Positions 17,587 through 25,796 are shown, counted from the first letter of the stretch. The stretch is 37,711 bases of DNA from an uncultured Cellulophaga sp. (GCA_947491225.1 CANLIE010000030.1:1-37711), one strand, 5' to 3'. A program made the numbers and translations. Notes: generated from the letters alone by a model not told the origin.

Positions 17587-18033
17587 TTATATTTTTATAG
17601 TAAACCCGTTTGCTTGTTCTATTATATAATAGGTATGATCCGGATTATCTCTATTAAGCTTAAGCTTTCCTTTTATAGAGATTAGATCATCCATTATAAA
17701 ATTTGGCTTAGAATTAAAGTACAATTCAATAATAGTTTCTGGTCCACCATTGCCACAGAAGAAACAAGATGCCATTGGATTATTAGATAACATATAGGAT
17801 TCCTTTACGCCTTCTAGTACTAAAAAATAACCAGTAATAGATATTTCTTTTCCTTCTAAAGCTATCATTTTTTTGCTGTATGTTGGTGTTAAAAATTCAC
17901 CTAATTCAGCTCCGCCTTTAGGTATTGTATATGCTACACCTTGTATCATATCGTCCCAATCTAGTAAAGTTTGCGAAACAGTAATCTGAGTAAAGAGGAC
18001 AAAAAACAATAATAATCCTGTTTTTTTTAACAT
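17587..18033 (-). CDS. Small DUF3299-like secreted protein in the ABC operon
   Basis: This 148-aa protein has a signal peptide (residues 1-20, ending ITVSQ). The mature part looks like a small OB-type beta domain: EISITGYFLVLEG, then LSNNPMASCFFCGNGGPETIIELYF with Cys90 and Cys93, then IKGKLKLN. This order is that of DUF3299-like proteins. It lies 50 bp after an FtsX-type permease on the same strand. Its CxxC is a plausible metal site. The DUF assignment is from memory of the motif pattern, and the function is unknown. Confidence 0.65.
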   Translation of the reverse strand: MLKKTGLLLFFVLFTQITVSQTLLDWDDMIQGVAYTIPKGGAELGEFLTPTYSKKMIALEGKEISITGYFLVLEGVKESYMLSNNPMASCFFCGNGGPETIIELYFNSKPNFIMDDLISIKGKLKLNRDNPDHTYYIIEQANGFTIKI

Positions 18034-18083
18034 AGCATTTTTTTTTCAAAGATAGCAACACAATAATTGTTCCAAATAAGGTT

Positions 18084-19274
18084 TTATTTTTCTGATGATA
18101 AAATTTTAGAAACATTCAGCTTAAAAACTGATAATGATGCCAAGACAGAAGCTAAAACAGTAATGGCTAAAGTAGCAAATAACAGAATAGCTTCCCATTT
18201 AGTAGGCGTAGTTAAATTAAACGTATAACCATAACTGTTTTGTGCGTATGTAGATATTACCCATAACCCTAGTCTGCCAAATAACCAACCTACAACATAA
18301 CCTATAAAGCCTAAAAATAAGCCTTCTAAAAGCACCAGCCAAAGTAATTGTCCAGATGTTGCACCATATGTGCGTAATAAAGCAAGTTCTTGTCTGCGTT
18401 CTCTAATAGCTTTTAAAAGACTAATGAAAATGCTTAGACCAGATACCAATAAGATAGCAAGTGCAATAAGTTGTATGGTTTGTACACCAACACCCAATAA
18501 TTTAACCAAACGATTAATCTCTAAAGAGGGTAGTGCCGCTTGCATATTGGTTTTGTCATTAATGTACCTAGGTAGTTGTACCATTGCCATTGGGTTACTA
18601 AACTGTATAAGCAAAGAAGTTACCTCTAAATCTTCTTCGTGGTGTTCTTCTCCAGAGTGATTATGAACGTCCCAAATACTTTCTAAACTAGTGATAATTA
18701 AATTATCAACTACGCTACCTGTTTGTTTTAAAACGCCAACTACTTTAAAAGGGTGATCGTGGTGCTCTTCTAAACTTTGATCTGCCAAACCGTGAGAACT
18801 TAAAAATGTATCTCCTAATTTTAAGTTTAATTTTTTAGCAGTAGTACTTCCTAAAACAACTTGATGAGATTTACTAAATAATGTGCCATTTGCAAGTTCT
18901 GCATTGTATAGTTTTAAGTAGTTAGTTTCAGTTCCTAAAATGCGAACTCCTTTGTAGTTGTCACCGTAAGAAACAGGAACCGCAGCTTTTACTAACCTGC
19001 TTTTTCTTAATTTTTCTGCATCTTTTAGTTTTATATTTCCTGTTGGTGCATCTATGTGTAAAACTGATGAAAGTACCAATTGTAACGGACTTCCTTTAGC
19101 GCCAACAACCAAATCTACAGGTTTTATATTCTTATCTAAATTGCCTTTTACTTGCGAACTTAATTGAAGCATAAATGTAACTAAAGCTACACTTAAGACT
19201 AAAAGTAATAAACTTAATACTGCATTAAGCGGCTTAGACACTAGGTTTTTATAACTGAGCTTTACAAGATTCAT
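18084..19274 (-). CDS. FtsX/MacB-type ABC permease with histidine-rich loop
   Basis: This 396-aa permease has one N-terminal membrane helix (17-38), a large periplasmic domain (about 40-260) and three C-terminal helices. The last three resemble FtsX domains (IFISLLKAIRERRQELALLRTYGA, then LVLLEGLFLGFIGYVVG). The periplasmic part is unusual for its histidines: EEHHDHPF at about 169-176 and HNHSGEEHHEE at 204-214. That suggests metal binding. The gene overlaps its ATPase partner by 4 bp. MacB-type transporters use such domains mechanically rather than to import, so the direction and substrate cannot be read from sequence. Zinc or another divalent metal is my inference. Confidence 0.88.
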   Translation of the reverse strand: MNLVKLSYKNLVSKPLNAVLSLLLLVLSVALVTFMLQLSSQVKGNLDKNIKPVDLVVGAKGSPLQLVLSSVLHIDAPTGNIKLKDAEKLRKSRLVKAAVPVSYGDNYKGVRILGTETNYLKLYNAELANGTLFSKSHQVVLGSTTAKKLNLKLGDTFLSSHGLADQSLEEHHDHPFKVVGVLKQTGSVVDNLIITSLESIWDVHNHSGEEHHEEDLEVTSLLIQFSNPMAMVQLPRYINDKTNMQAALPSLEINRLVKLLGVGVQTIQLIALAILLVSGLSIFISLLKAIRERRQELALLRTYGATSGQLLWLVLLEGLFLGFIGYVVGWLFGRLGLWVISTYAQNSYGYTFNLTTPTKWEAILLFATLAITVLASVLASLSVFKLNVSKILSSEK

Positions 19275-19897
19275 AAATATAAATGGTTTTTGAACATTGT
19301 TTTTACTCTTAGGTCATGCGTAATTATAAGTAAATTAGCAGTGCTGTTACTAGCTTCCTCTTTTAAAAGGGTAATAACTTTTTCACAATTTTCATCATCT
19401 AAGCTAGCAGTTGGTTCATCAGCAAAAATAACATTTGGTTTGTTTATAAGAGCTATAGCAATTGATAAACGTTGGCGTTGCCCTTCACTTAATGCTATTA
19501 CTTTTTTATCTAATTGGTCAAAAATACCTAGTCTTTTAGCAAGCTCTTTTATTCTTGCATTATCTTTTAGTTTGTCAGGAAAATATAGTCTTAATGCCAA
19601 ATTTTCTTTAACAGTAAGTGCATTTATAAAATAATCGTTCTGAAAAATTATGCCCATTTGCCTACCTCTAAAAGCATCTAATTTTTTTCTGGATAAATTG
19701 TTTAGTTCCGTATTACCAATAGTAACGGTTCCAGAAGTTATAGGTAGTAGACCAGATAATAGGTGTAGTAAGGTAGTTTTGCCTACACCAGAAGGCCCCA
19801 GTAGTAAGAGGTGATCTCCTTCCGCCAAGGAAATATCAGGAAAATTAAAACTTGTTCCAGTAGTATATGAAAAATGAAGTTTACTTGTTTTAATCAT
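19271..19897 (-). CDS. ABC transporter ATPase, LolD/MacB type
   Basis: This 208-aa ATPase has Walker A GPSGVGKTT (residues 34-42), Q-loop IIFQNDYFINALTVKENL, signature LSEGQRQRLSIAIAL, Walker B VIFADEPTASLD and H-loop LLIITHDL. Size and signature match the LolD/MacB/FtsE group that pairs with FtsX-type permeases. It is the first gene of a three-gene leftward operon and overlaps the permease start by 4 bp. Confidence 0.92.
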   Translation of the reverse strand: MIKTSKLHFSYTTGTSFNFPDISLAEGDHLLLLGPSGVGKTTLLHLLSGLLPITSGTVTIGNTELNNLSRKKLDAFRGRQMGIIFQNDYFINALTVKENLALRLYFPDKLKDNARIKELAKRLGIFDQLDKKVIALSEGQRQRLSIAIALINKPNVIFADEPTASLDDENCEKVITLLKEEASNSTANLLIITHDLRVKTMFKNHLYL

Positions 19898-20013
19898 AAT
19901 AGCTAATAAATATACAATATACCAAGTAGAAATTTATTGTTTTTTGATTTAAGAAATAATTATGATTTATATAGTATGTACCTTATAAATAAAAAATTTG
20001 TTTCATTAATTAT

Positions 20014-21048
20014 TTAAGCACTAACCTTTGAAATAGTACTCTCTTTAAAATCACTAGGACTAATACTATACTTACTTTTAAATATTTTAGAAAAATAGCT
20101 TCTACTATTAAAACCAATACTATATACAATTTGTGAGATGTTCATATCAGTAGTTCTAATATAATCTCTGGCTTCTTCTAAACGCACATGTCTTATGTAT
20201 TCTGTTACAGTACGTGTGTATAACAATTTAAAACCTTCTTGTAGCTTTGCCTGTGACAGTCCAGATTCCATACAAAGCATATCTAAAGAATAGTTTTTAG
20301 AGACATCTTTAAGAATCATTTTAGCAATGTTCCTAATAATATTAAGCTCTTTCTGTAGTAATGTAGTTTGTAATTTTTTATTTTTAGAAGCCCTGTCATG
20401 CTGCAAAATATGCATAGATAATATTTGATAAATCATACCTTCTATTTGCATAATTCTAATCATTCCAGTGGTCTTTACTTTTCTTAAAGCACTTATCTTA
20501 TCAGCTATTTTTAAATTGTAAGTACCAAAATAGCGGAAAGTATTTTTATGATCTGTGTCTAAAAACACCTCATATAACCTCTTAGTAAGTTCATCTACAT
20601 TATTAAGGCGTTTTTTAAGAAAATTTTTTCTAGAAATTTGAATAACATTAATTTCAAGTTTTTCATTTTTTGGAAAGTAACCATAATTATAACCACCATC
20701 CTTGCTGGTTATAATAACGGATTGAAATTGTTCTAAAGTTTTTATGTCACTTTCTTTCTGGTATCCAAAACGATGATTACAGTAGCCTTTTAAACAATAA
20801 GTGAAATGTATAGGGTTAAATTTAGAAGTATCCATTTCCAGTACAACATCATCAAAAAAAGTAATGTCATATTCTAATAAGTTAACTCCCCAATCAAAAG
20901 TAATAAAACGTATGTTTCCTTGAGCTATTTTAGAATCCACGCACAAGGTATATTCGCCCCAACGTTCTTTAATTGTCCCACCTATTACTTCTTGTATTTG
21001 CCTTACAGTACCTTCTGTACTTTTAGCATTAATAGTGATTTTAACCAT
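20014..21048 (-). CDS. AraC family transcriptional regulator
   Basis: This 344-aa protein has an N-terminal ligand or protein-contact domain (about 1-215) without a cupin motif I can place. The C-terminal AraC HTH domain (about 240-340) has SLDMLCMESGLSQAKLQEGFK as first helix-turn-helix and MNISQIVYSIGFNSRSYFSKIFKSKY as second. The frame extends 57 bases further to a TTG at 21105. The ATG at 21048 (MVKITINAK) is preferred because the -7 box at 21103-21110 overlaps that TTG. Similar AraC proteins lie beside iron, heme or stress genes in Bacteroidota. Here the next genes on this strand are MscS and Dps. Confidence 0.9.
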   Translation of the reverse strand: MVKITINAKSTEGTVRQIQEVIGGTIKERWGEYTLCVDSKIAQGNIRFITFDWGVNLLEYDITFFDDVVLEMDTSKFNPIHFTYCLKGYCNHRFGYQKESDIKTLEQFQSVIITSKDGGYNYGYFPKNEKLEINVIQISRKNFLKKRLNNVDELTKRLYEVFLDTDHKNTFRYFGTYNLKIADKISALRKVKTTGMIRIMQIEGMIYQILSMHILQHDRASKNKKLQTTLLQKELNIIRNIAKMILKDVSKNYSLDMLCMESGLSQAKLQEGFKLLYTRTVTEYIRHVRLEEARDYIRTTDMNISQIVYSIGFNSRSYFSKIFKSKYSISPSDFKESTISKVSA

Positions 21049-21102
21049 ATTTTTTTGCGGTTGACCTATAAAATTGATCTTTTCAACAAAAAAATCAACA
21101 AT

Positions 21103-21110
21103 CAAAGATA
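21103..21110 (-). promoter_or_regulatory. Candidate -7 box for the AraC gene
   Basis: Read on the minus strand this is TATCTTTG, an exact TAnnTTTG match. It gives a leader of roughly 50 nt to the ATG at 21048 and rules against the upstream TTG start. Confidence 0.5.
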
Positions 21111-21162
21111 ATTAATTATAATATATGGTGTTTATGCTTCTGTTACGTTTTTTGAAATGAAA

Positions 21163-21185
21163 TAAGACCTCTTAAAAAGAGGCCT
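21163..21185 (-). terminator. Terminator after the MscS gene
   Basis: AAGGCCTCTT and AAGAGGTCTT form a stem (one G-T pair) with a 3-nt loop, followed on the minus strand by ATTTCATTT. It lies about 130 bp after the MscS stop. The T run is weak. Confidence 0.55.
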
Positions 21186-21315
21186 TAAATCACCACCAAT
21201 CAAACGAACAACTATTGAATAAATAATTACGTAATTGCTTGTTTTTGTATTATTTAGGCAAGAGTTTAGTGCTTATACCTGTACTTCTAGATTTTAATCT
21301 TTATACAGTATATCT

Positions 21316-22194
21316 CTAATTCTTTATACTATTAACATTTAAATTGCTATTAAACTCAAGTGTCCTTATAGGGAATGGAATATTAATTTCATTGGCATTA
21401 AAAGATTCTTTAATTGCTTTTATTGCAGCACTTCTGGCGTCCAATTTATTTTTTGCATTCTCAGCATCTACCCAAAAACGACAAGTAAAGTTTATGGAAC
21501 TATCTGCAAATTCAGTAAAATAGAACTCTATTTCAGAATCGTTATCTGTTTTATAAAGATTGGCTACTGCATCTTTTGTTAACTTTTCTACCTTTTCTAA
21601 ATCAGATTCATAACCAACACCGCAGGTTACCATAATTCTCATTTTTGATGTAAGTGAGTAGTTTTTAAATGGATTTTCAACAATAGTTTTGTTTGGAATT
21701 ACCACTAAATTATTATCAAATTCTTTAAGGACAACACTGTTTAAGTTAATATCAATTACTTCGCCAGAATAGCCAGTTGTTTCTATCCAATGACCTATTC
21801 CTATTTTTTTCCTAAAAGACAAGACTACACCAGATAATAAGTTAGATAATGTGCCTTGTAGAGCTAAACCAATTACTAGACCAGAAATACCAGCACCAGC
21901 TAATAGTGTATTTAGTGTTTTACTTAAATCTATTGCGCCAAGTGCTAGAAAAAGACCAACAAGCACTACAAAAACAGAAGATATGCGACCAATAAGGTTA
22001 GCTATACTATTTTGAGATATTCGCTTAGATGCTATTTTAACAACCCATCTGTTTACAATGCGAGCAGTATAATAGGATATGATTAATACAATTACTGCAA
22101 CTATGATATTTGGTAAATTCTCTATAAAGCTCGTTATCCAGCCTTCAATTTTTTCTATTATCTCTAAAAAAGATGTTTGTATTTTATCGTTCAT
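21316..22194 (-). CDS. Small-conductance mechanosensitive channel (MscS family)
   Basis: This 292-aa membrane protein has three N-terminal helices (about 22-45, 68-90, 95-120). The pore helix is rich in Gly and Ala (LLAGAGISGLVIGLALQGTLSNLLSGVVL), the MscS TM3 signature. A beta domain follows (IGHWIETTGYSGEVIDINLNSVVLKEFDNNLVVIPNKTIVENPFKNYS) and then an alpha/beta tail. It opens under membrane tension to release solutes during osmotic downshock. Length is close to E. coli MscS (286). It lies 46 bp after dps on the same strand, so the two probably share a message. Confidence 0.94.
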   Translation of the reverse strand: MNDKIQTSFLEIIEKIEGWITSFIENLPNIIVAVIVLIISYYTARIVNRWVVKIASKRISQNSIANLIGRISSVFVVLVGLFLALGAIDLSKTLNTLLAGAGISGLVIGLALQGTLSNLLSGVVLSFRKKIGIGHWIETTGYSGEVIDINLNSVVLKEFDNNLVVIPNKTIVENPFKNYSLTSKMRIMVTCGVGYESDLEKVEKLTKDAVANLYKTDNDSEIEFYFTEFADSSINFTCRFWVDAENAKNKLDARSAAIKAIKESFNANEINIPFPIRTLEFNSNLNVNSIKN

Positions 22195-22240
22195 TTGTTT
22201 TTTTTAAGTTAAAAATATGTTGTCAATACATATTTTTGTC

Positions 22241-22750
22241 TTAAGAAACGTTTTCAATAGATCTAATTTTTAATTGGTCTTCTGTGTTTTTGCGCCATAC
22301 ATCTAACATCCAACTAGATTTTTCTAAATTAGCTATGTAAGATCCCATCATATCTATTGTACCTTCATCACCAGCTTTTTCAGCATTGGCTATGGTGGTT
22401 TTCATTTGTTTTAATATTTTTTGATGATCACCTAGAATTTCAGAAACCATCTCAGTGTCAGTAATAAATGGAGAAACTTCTTTAATTGAAGAAATTTCTA
22501 AATATTTACTGTAATTACTTACCGGATGATATCTTAGTGTTAGAACTCTTTCTGCTATTTCATCAATTTTAGTTCTAGCGTCAGTGTAGAGTTCTTCAAA
22601 CTTCTTATGTAAATCAAAAAAGTTTTTTCCAAGTATATTCCAGTGAAAACTTCTTAACTTTTGATAATAGATGCTATAATCTGCTAAAAGCAAGTTTAAT
22701 TCTCCTACTACTGGTTCTAATTCGTTATCACTTATATTTAAATAATTCAT
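22241..22750 (-). CDS. dps: Dps-like DNA-protection ferritin
   Basis: This 169-aa four-helix protein has the complete inter-subunit ferroxidase set with Dps spacing: His36 (FHWN), His48, Glu52, Asp63 and Glu67. Dps dodecamers oxidise Fe2+ with H2O2 and protect DNA under oxidative stress or starvation. The HFHWN-like FHWNILGKNFFDLHKKFEELY block is the family signature. A lysine-rich DNA-binding tail is absent, so it may store iron without binding DNA. It begins a leftward pair with mscS and is divergent from the DUF1328 operon. Confidence 0.93.
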   Translation of the reverse strand: MNYLNISDNELEPVVGELNLLLADYSIYYQKLRSFHWNILGKNFFDLHKKFEELYTDARTKIDEIAERVLTLRYHPVSNYSKYLEISSIKEVSPFITDTEMVSEILGDHQKILKQMKTTIANAEKAGDEGTIDMMGSYIANLEKSSWMLDVWRKNTEDQLKIRSIENVS

Positions 22751-23061
22751 ATTGTTTATAGATTTTAAATTATTATTTATTATGAAGTAGTCTTTCTACT
22801 TTTTTAGCCTACTACGAAGCTATAGTTTGCCTCTATTTTTGCTTTGCTCATTTAAAATGAATCTTGACTCAAATAGTGTCTTTGTATATATAATACCTAT
22901 TTATTATATGTATAGAATGATAAATAAGACTTTTCTTATTTTTTTAAATGAGTTAACGTTTAAATTGATAGTGTTAAACACTCTTCTAATAAACCAGCAT
23001 CTTTGTGGTGTAGAATTTAAGTATTCTAAAAAATAGGTATTAACTTAAAAAATTAAATAAT
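22751..23061. other. Divergent control region between dps and the DUF1328 operon
   Basis: This 311-bp AT-rich region contains no convincing gene. An open frame at 22827-23036 begins at TTG and has no family features. The region holds the palindrome at 22971-22981 and a near -7 box, CATCTTTG, at 22998-23005, 57 nt before the DUF1328 ATG. Confidence 0.45.
22971..22981. promoter_or_regulatory. Perfect 11-bp palindrome, possible operator
   Basis: GTGTT-A-AACAC is a perfect inverted repeat, 17 nt upstream of the CATCTTTG box in the region divergent between dps and DUF1328. Location suits a repressor or activator site. No regulator is identified. Confidence 0.35.
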
Positions 23062-23226
23062 ATGTTAAAATGGACAATTACATTTGTAGTTCTGGCAATA
23101 ATTGCAGGAGTACTAGGTTTCGGAGGAATTGCAGCTGGTGCTGCTGGTATAGCTAAAGTTTTATTCTTTTTGTTTTTGATACTCTTTGTAGTATCATTAT
23201 TTACAGGTAAAAGGAAGAGTATATAA
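23062..23226 (+). CDS. DUF1328 family (UPF0391, YtjA-like) small membrane protein
   Basis: This 54-aa protein has two membrane helices. The first begins [31 protein letters not shown], the strongly conserved UPF0391/DUF1328 block with its Gly/Ala-rich turn. The second is [15 protein letters not shown], followed by a basic end (GKRKSI). Length is exactly that of the family. Function is unknown, but relatives are often induced by stress. It precedes a small lipoprotein by 32 bp. Confidence 0.9.
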   Translation: MLKWTITFVVLAIIAGVLGFGGIAAGAAGIAKVLFFLFLILFVVSLFTGKRKSI

Positions 23227-23258
23227 TTAATTATTAATAACACTATAAAACAACAACA

Positions 23259-23444
23259 ATGAAAAAAATAGCATATTTAGGATTATTCGTATTTGTAATG
23301 GCTATATCTGTAATAGGATGTAGAGAGAACAAAAGCCCAGGAGAAAAAATTGAAGACGGAATAGAAGAAGTTGGTGATGGTATTGAAGATGGAGCAGAAG
23401 ATGTCATAGACGAAATTGATGACGCTACTGACGGTAACGAATAG
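23259..23444 (+). CDS. Small acidic lipoprotein
   Basis: This 61-aa protein has a lipoprotein signal peptide with lipobox VIGC (Cys21). The 40-residue mature part is almost wholly acidic, with near-repeats of the type IEDGIEEVGDGIEDGAEDVIDE, and has about 20 Asp/Glu. It looks like an amphipathic acidic helix tethered to a membrane. No family name can be given. It lies between the DUF1328 gene and a beta-barrel gene, with a terminator directly after it. Confidence 0.78.
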   Translation: MKKIAYLGLFVFVMAISVIGCRENKSPGEKIEDGIEEVGDGIEDGAEDVIDEIDDATDGNE

Positions 23445-23462
23445 TAGTAACAAAATTTTATT

Positions 23463-23495
23463 AAAAAAAGACGACATATATGTTGTCTTTTTTTT
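23463..23495 (+). terminator. Terminator after the acidic lipoprotein gene
   Basis: AGACGACA / TGTTGTCT (one G-T pair) form a stem around TATA, flanked by A7 before and a long T run after. It lies 20 bp past the lipoprotein stop and ends the DUF1328-lipoprotein unit before the beta-barrel gene. Confidence 0.8.
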
Positions 23496-23533
23496 CTGTC
23501 TATATCGTATATTTACTAATTAAAAAACAAATT

Positions 23534-24007
23534 ATGAAGAGAATATTAAGTTTATTTTCAATTTTAGCTTTAACGGTTATAAGTGTTCAAGCACAATCCA
23601 TCTCTAAAAATGCACTAGGTTTACGTGTGGGTGATAACAATGGTTTTGGAGGAGAAATATCTTATCAACGACAATTATCAGAAAGTGGTAGATTGGAGTT
23701 AGATTTAGGATGGAGAAACTCAAATCATGTAGATGCTTTTAAACTGGTAGGTCTTTACCAATGGGTTATGCCTTTAGATGGTAACTTTAACTGGTTTGTT
23801 GGTGCTGGTGGTGGTCTTGGTTCTTATAATTTTGATAAAGGAGGCAATGGTACTTTTGCACTAGTTGCTGGTGATATAGGGATAGAGTATAATTTTGATA
23901 TTCCGTTGTTAATTTCCTTGGATATGAGACCTGAATTAGGGTTTAATAGTAAGTATTCTAATGATTTAGATTTAGATATAGCCTTGGGTATTAGGTATCA
24001 ATTCTAA
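23534..24007 (+). CDS. Small outer-membrane beta-barrel protein
   Basis: This 157-aa protein has a signal peptide (MKRILSLFSILALTVISVQAQ). The mature part has alternating strands with Gly and aromatic residues (NNGFGGEISYQRQL, RLELDLGWRN, NWFVGAGGGLGSYNF, IGIEYNF) and ends DIALGIRYQF, with the terminal Phe expected for outer-membrane insertion. It suggests an eight-stranded barrel. The frame is open 54 bases further upstream, but the ATG at 23534 starts the signal peptide. It may be read from its own promoter because a terminator precedes it. Confidence 0.83.
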   Translation: MKRILSLFSILALTVISVQAQSISKNALGLRVGDNNGFGGEISYQRQLSESGRLELDLGWRNSNHVDAFKLVGLYQWVMPLDGNFNWFVGAGGGLGSYNFDKGGNGTFALVAGDIGIEYNFDIPLLISLDMRPELGFNSKYSNDLDLDIALGIRYQF

Positions 24008-24030
24008 TTATTGAGTCTATATAATTTAGA

Positions 24031-24066
24031 AAAGGCTGATGTTTATATAAATAAACATCAGCCTTT
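24031..24066. terminator. Bidirectional terminator between convergent genes
   Basis: A 16-bp perfect stem pairs 24031-24046 with 24051-24066 around ATAA, with AAAGGCTGATG as the outer part. T runs lie on both sides. It separates the beta-barrel gene from the convergent aldehyde dehydrogenase. Confidence 0.9.
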
Positions 24067-24072
24067 TTGCGT

Positions 24073-25440
24073 TTAAAATAAGTGCTTTATTTTTTTTACA
24101 ATTTTTTTTGGAAGGCTATAAGGGGGGTAACGTAAAGGAATATCCAGCCAGTTCACTCTTTTTATAATTGCTTTTTGATGTGAAAAAATATTAAAAGAAG
24201 TTTTGCCATGATATGCTCCAATACCACTTTTACCAACACCACCAAAGGGAAGTCTTTTATTAGTTATTTGAATTACAGTATCATTAATAGCCCCGCCTCC
24301 AAAACTATAAGAGTCTATTATTTTTTCTTTAAATTTTTTGTTCTTAGAAAAAACATACACGGCCAATGGTTTTCCATAATTCATTAGATACTTATCTATA
24401 TCTGATTCAGTGCTATAAGAAATAATAGGAAGAATTGGACCAAAAATTTCTCCCTCCATTAATTTACTGTCTAGCTTTGGTTCATTTACTAGGGTAGGAG
24501 ATAAATAATTGTCATTCTCATTACTGTAACCTCCAAAAATTATTTCTTGTCCTACCAACATTTGTTGTAAGGTATTAAAATGGCTAGAATTTACTGTACG
24601 TGCATAATCCTTTGATTCTTCAATATTCTTTCCGTAAAATTCTTCAATACTTTTTTTCAAAGAATTAATCAATCTTTCTTTTACGTCTTTGTGTACCAAG
24701 ATGTAGTCTGTAGCTATACAAGTTTGCCCAGCGTTTAAAAATTTACCCCATACTATACGCTTTGCACTTAGCTTTGTAGCAGCTGTCTCATCAACAATAC
24801 AAGGATTTTTTCCTCCTAATTCCAAAGTTATGGGAGTTAAATGTTTAGCAGCGCTTTCATAGAAAATTTTACCTACTCTTGTACTCCCTGTAAAAAAAAT
24901 GTAATCCCATTTTTGTGCCAATAATTCTTTAGAGACTTCCACGCCTCCTTCTACAACGGCAACATATTCTTTTTTAAACACAGCTGTAATGATTTCAAAG
25001 ATTATCTTAGAAGTATTAGGCGTTATTTCTGATGGTTTTATTATGGCAGTATTACCTGCAGCAATAGCTCCAATTAAGGGGGCAATTGCCAACTGAAAAG
25101 GATAATTCCATGGAGCAACTATTAAAACAGTACCATAAGGTTCTTTATAAATCCAATCTGAGGAAGGAAAATTTAATAAAGAACCAGAAACTTTTTCTGG
25201 TTTAGACCAGATGTTTAACTTTTTTATAATATAATTTAGTTCTGCCAAGACAAATTGGGTTTCGGCAGCCATAGATTCAAACTTTGGTTTCTTAAAATCG
25301 GCATAAATGGCATCACATATTGCGTCTTCCCTATTTGTTATTTCTTCTCTTAATTTTTTTAGTGCCTTTTTTCTAAATGAAACTTCTTTAGTTTGTTGTG
25401 ATTTAAAGAATTCTTGTTGCTTTTGTAATAGTTTCATCAT
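24073..25440 (-). CDS. Aldehyde dehydrogenase (class 3-like)
   Basis: This 455-aa NAD(P)-dependent enzyme is of the ALDH3 type that oxidises medium- and long-chain aldehydes. Motifs are VAPWNYPFQLAIAPLIGAIAAGN (cofactor binding), FFTGSTRVGK, TLELGGKNP with Glu207 as general base, and NAGQTC with Cys241 as nucleophile. EIFGPILPI follows near residue 338. Length and short N-terminus match class 3 rather than class 1 or 2. A C-terminal run, LRYPPYSLPKKIVKKIKHLF, is basic and could touch the membrane as in ALDH3 relatives. It may detoxify lipid aldehydes alongside the stress genes nearby. Confidence 0.93.
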   Translation of the reverse strand: MMKLLQKQQEFFKSQQTKEVSFRKKALKKLREEITNREDAICDAIYADFKKPKFESMAAETQFVLAELNYIIKKLNIWSKPEKVSGSLLNFPSSDWIYKEPYGTVLIVAPWNYPFQLAIAPLIGAIAAGNTAIIKPSEITPNTSKIIFEIITAVFKKEYVAVVEGGVEVSKELLAQKWDYIFFTGSTRVGKIFYESAAKHLTPITLELGGKNPCIVDETAATKLSAKRIVWGKFLNAGQTCIATDYILVHKDVKERLINSLKKSIEEFYGKNIEESKDYARTVNSSHFNTLQQMLVGQEIIFGGYSNENDNYLSPTLVNEPKLDSKLMEGEIFGPILPIISYSTESDIDKYLMNYGKPLAVYVFSKNKKFKEKIIDSYSFGGGAINDTVIQITNKRLPFGGVGKSGIGAYHGKTSFNIFSHQKAIIKRVNWLDIPLRYPPYSLPKKIVKKIKHLF

Positions 25441-25451
25441 AGCACATAATA

Positions 25452-25735
25452 TAAAAAAGCGGTTAAATAAAGTGATTTTTTATAGTCAACCTATTTGTAT
25501 GTCCATTAAGTGGTGTAAGTTTACGTCGAGTGTCATTCTGAACTTGTTTCAGAATATCTTCTACTGTAACAACCTTCTGTAATGTGACCCCTGAAATAAA
25601 TTCAAGGTAAAGTAATGATTATATGACTAAAAACGGATATACAATTAAATTATAAAAAATTGTATTAGAATTAAGATTTTGGTCTAAAACTTACTTTTTT
25701 CCTATACAGCTTTCTATCAAAAGTCTGATTGACAT
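25452..25735 (+). repeat. Dispersed palindromic repeat, copy D, split by an insert
   Basis: The left part, with AGTGATTTTTTATAGT at 25471-25486, corresponds to the left arm of copies A and C. The matching right part resumes at about 25650 (AAAAATTGTATTAG, then TTTTGGTCTAAAACTTACTT, then TTTCTATCAAAAGTCTGATT). About 150 bp that are not in the other copies lie between and include a REP-like pair. So copy D is interrupted or chimeric. Confidence 0.6.
25533..25608. repeat. REP-like hairpin pair inside copy D
   Basis: ATTCTGAA-CTTGT-TTCAGAAT (25535-25555) is a perfect 8-bp stem. It is followed at 25586-25608 by GACCCCTGAAATAAATTCAAGG, an imperfect second hairpin. I recall this kind of CATTCTGAACTTGTTTCAG repeat as common in Bacteroidota intergenic regions. 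Confidence 0.65.
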
Positions 25736-25796
25736 AAATTTTTATTACGTCCAAATTAGGCTTAAAACAAACAATTTTTAATCAATAGTATTAATC

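Noticed and set aside
22827-23036. 69-aa open frame between dps and DUF1328
   Set aside because: It begins at TTG, has AT-driven composition (many Ile, Phe, Tyr) and no motif, and it covers the palindrome and the promoter-like box.
25307-25582. 91-aa forward frame at the aldehyde dehydrogenase start
   Set aside because: It overlaps the N-terminus of a clear gene and runs into repeat copy D.
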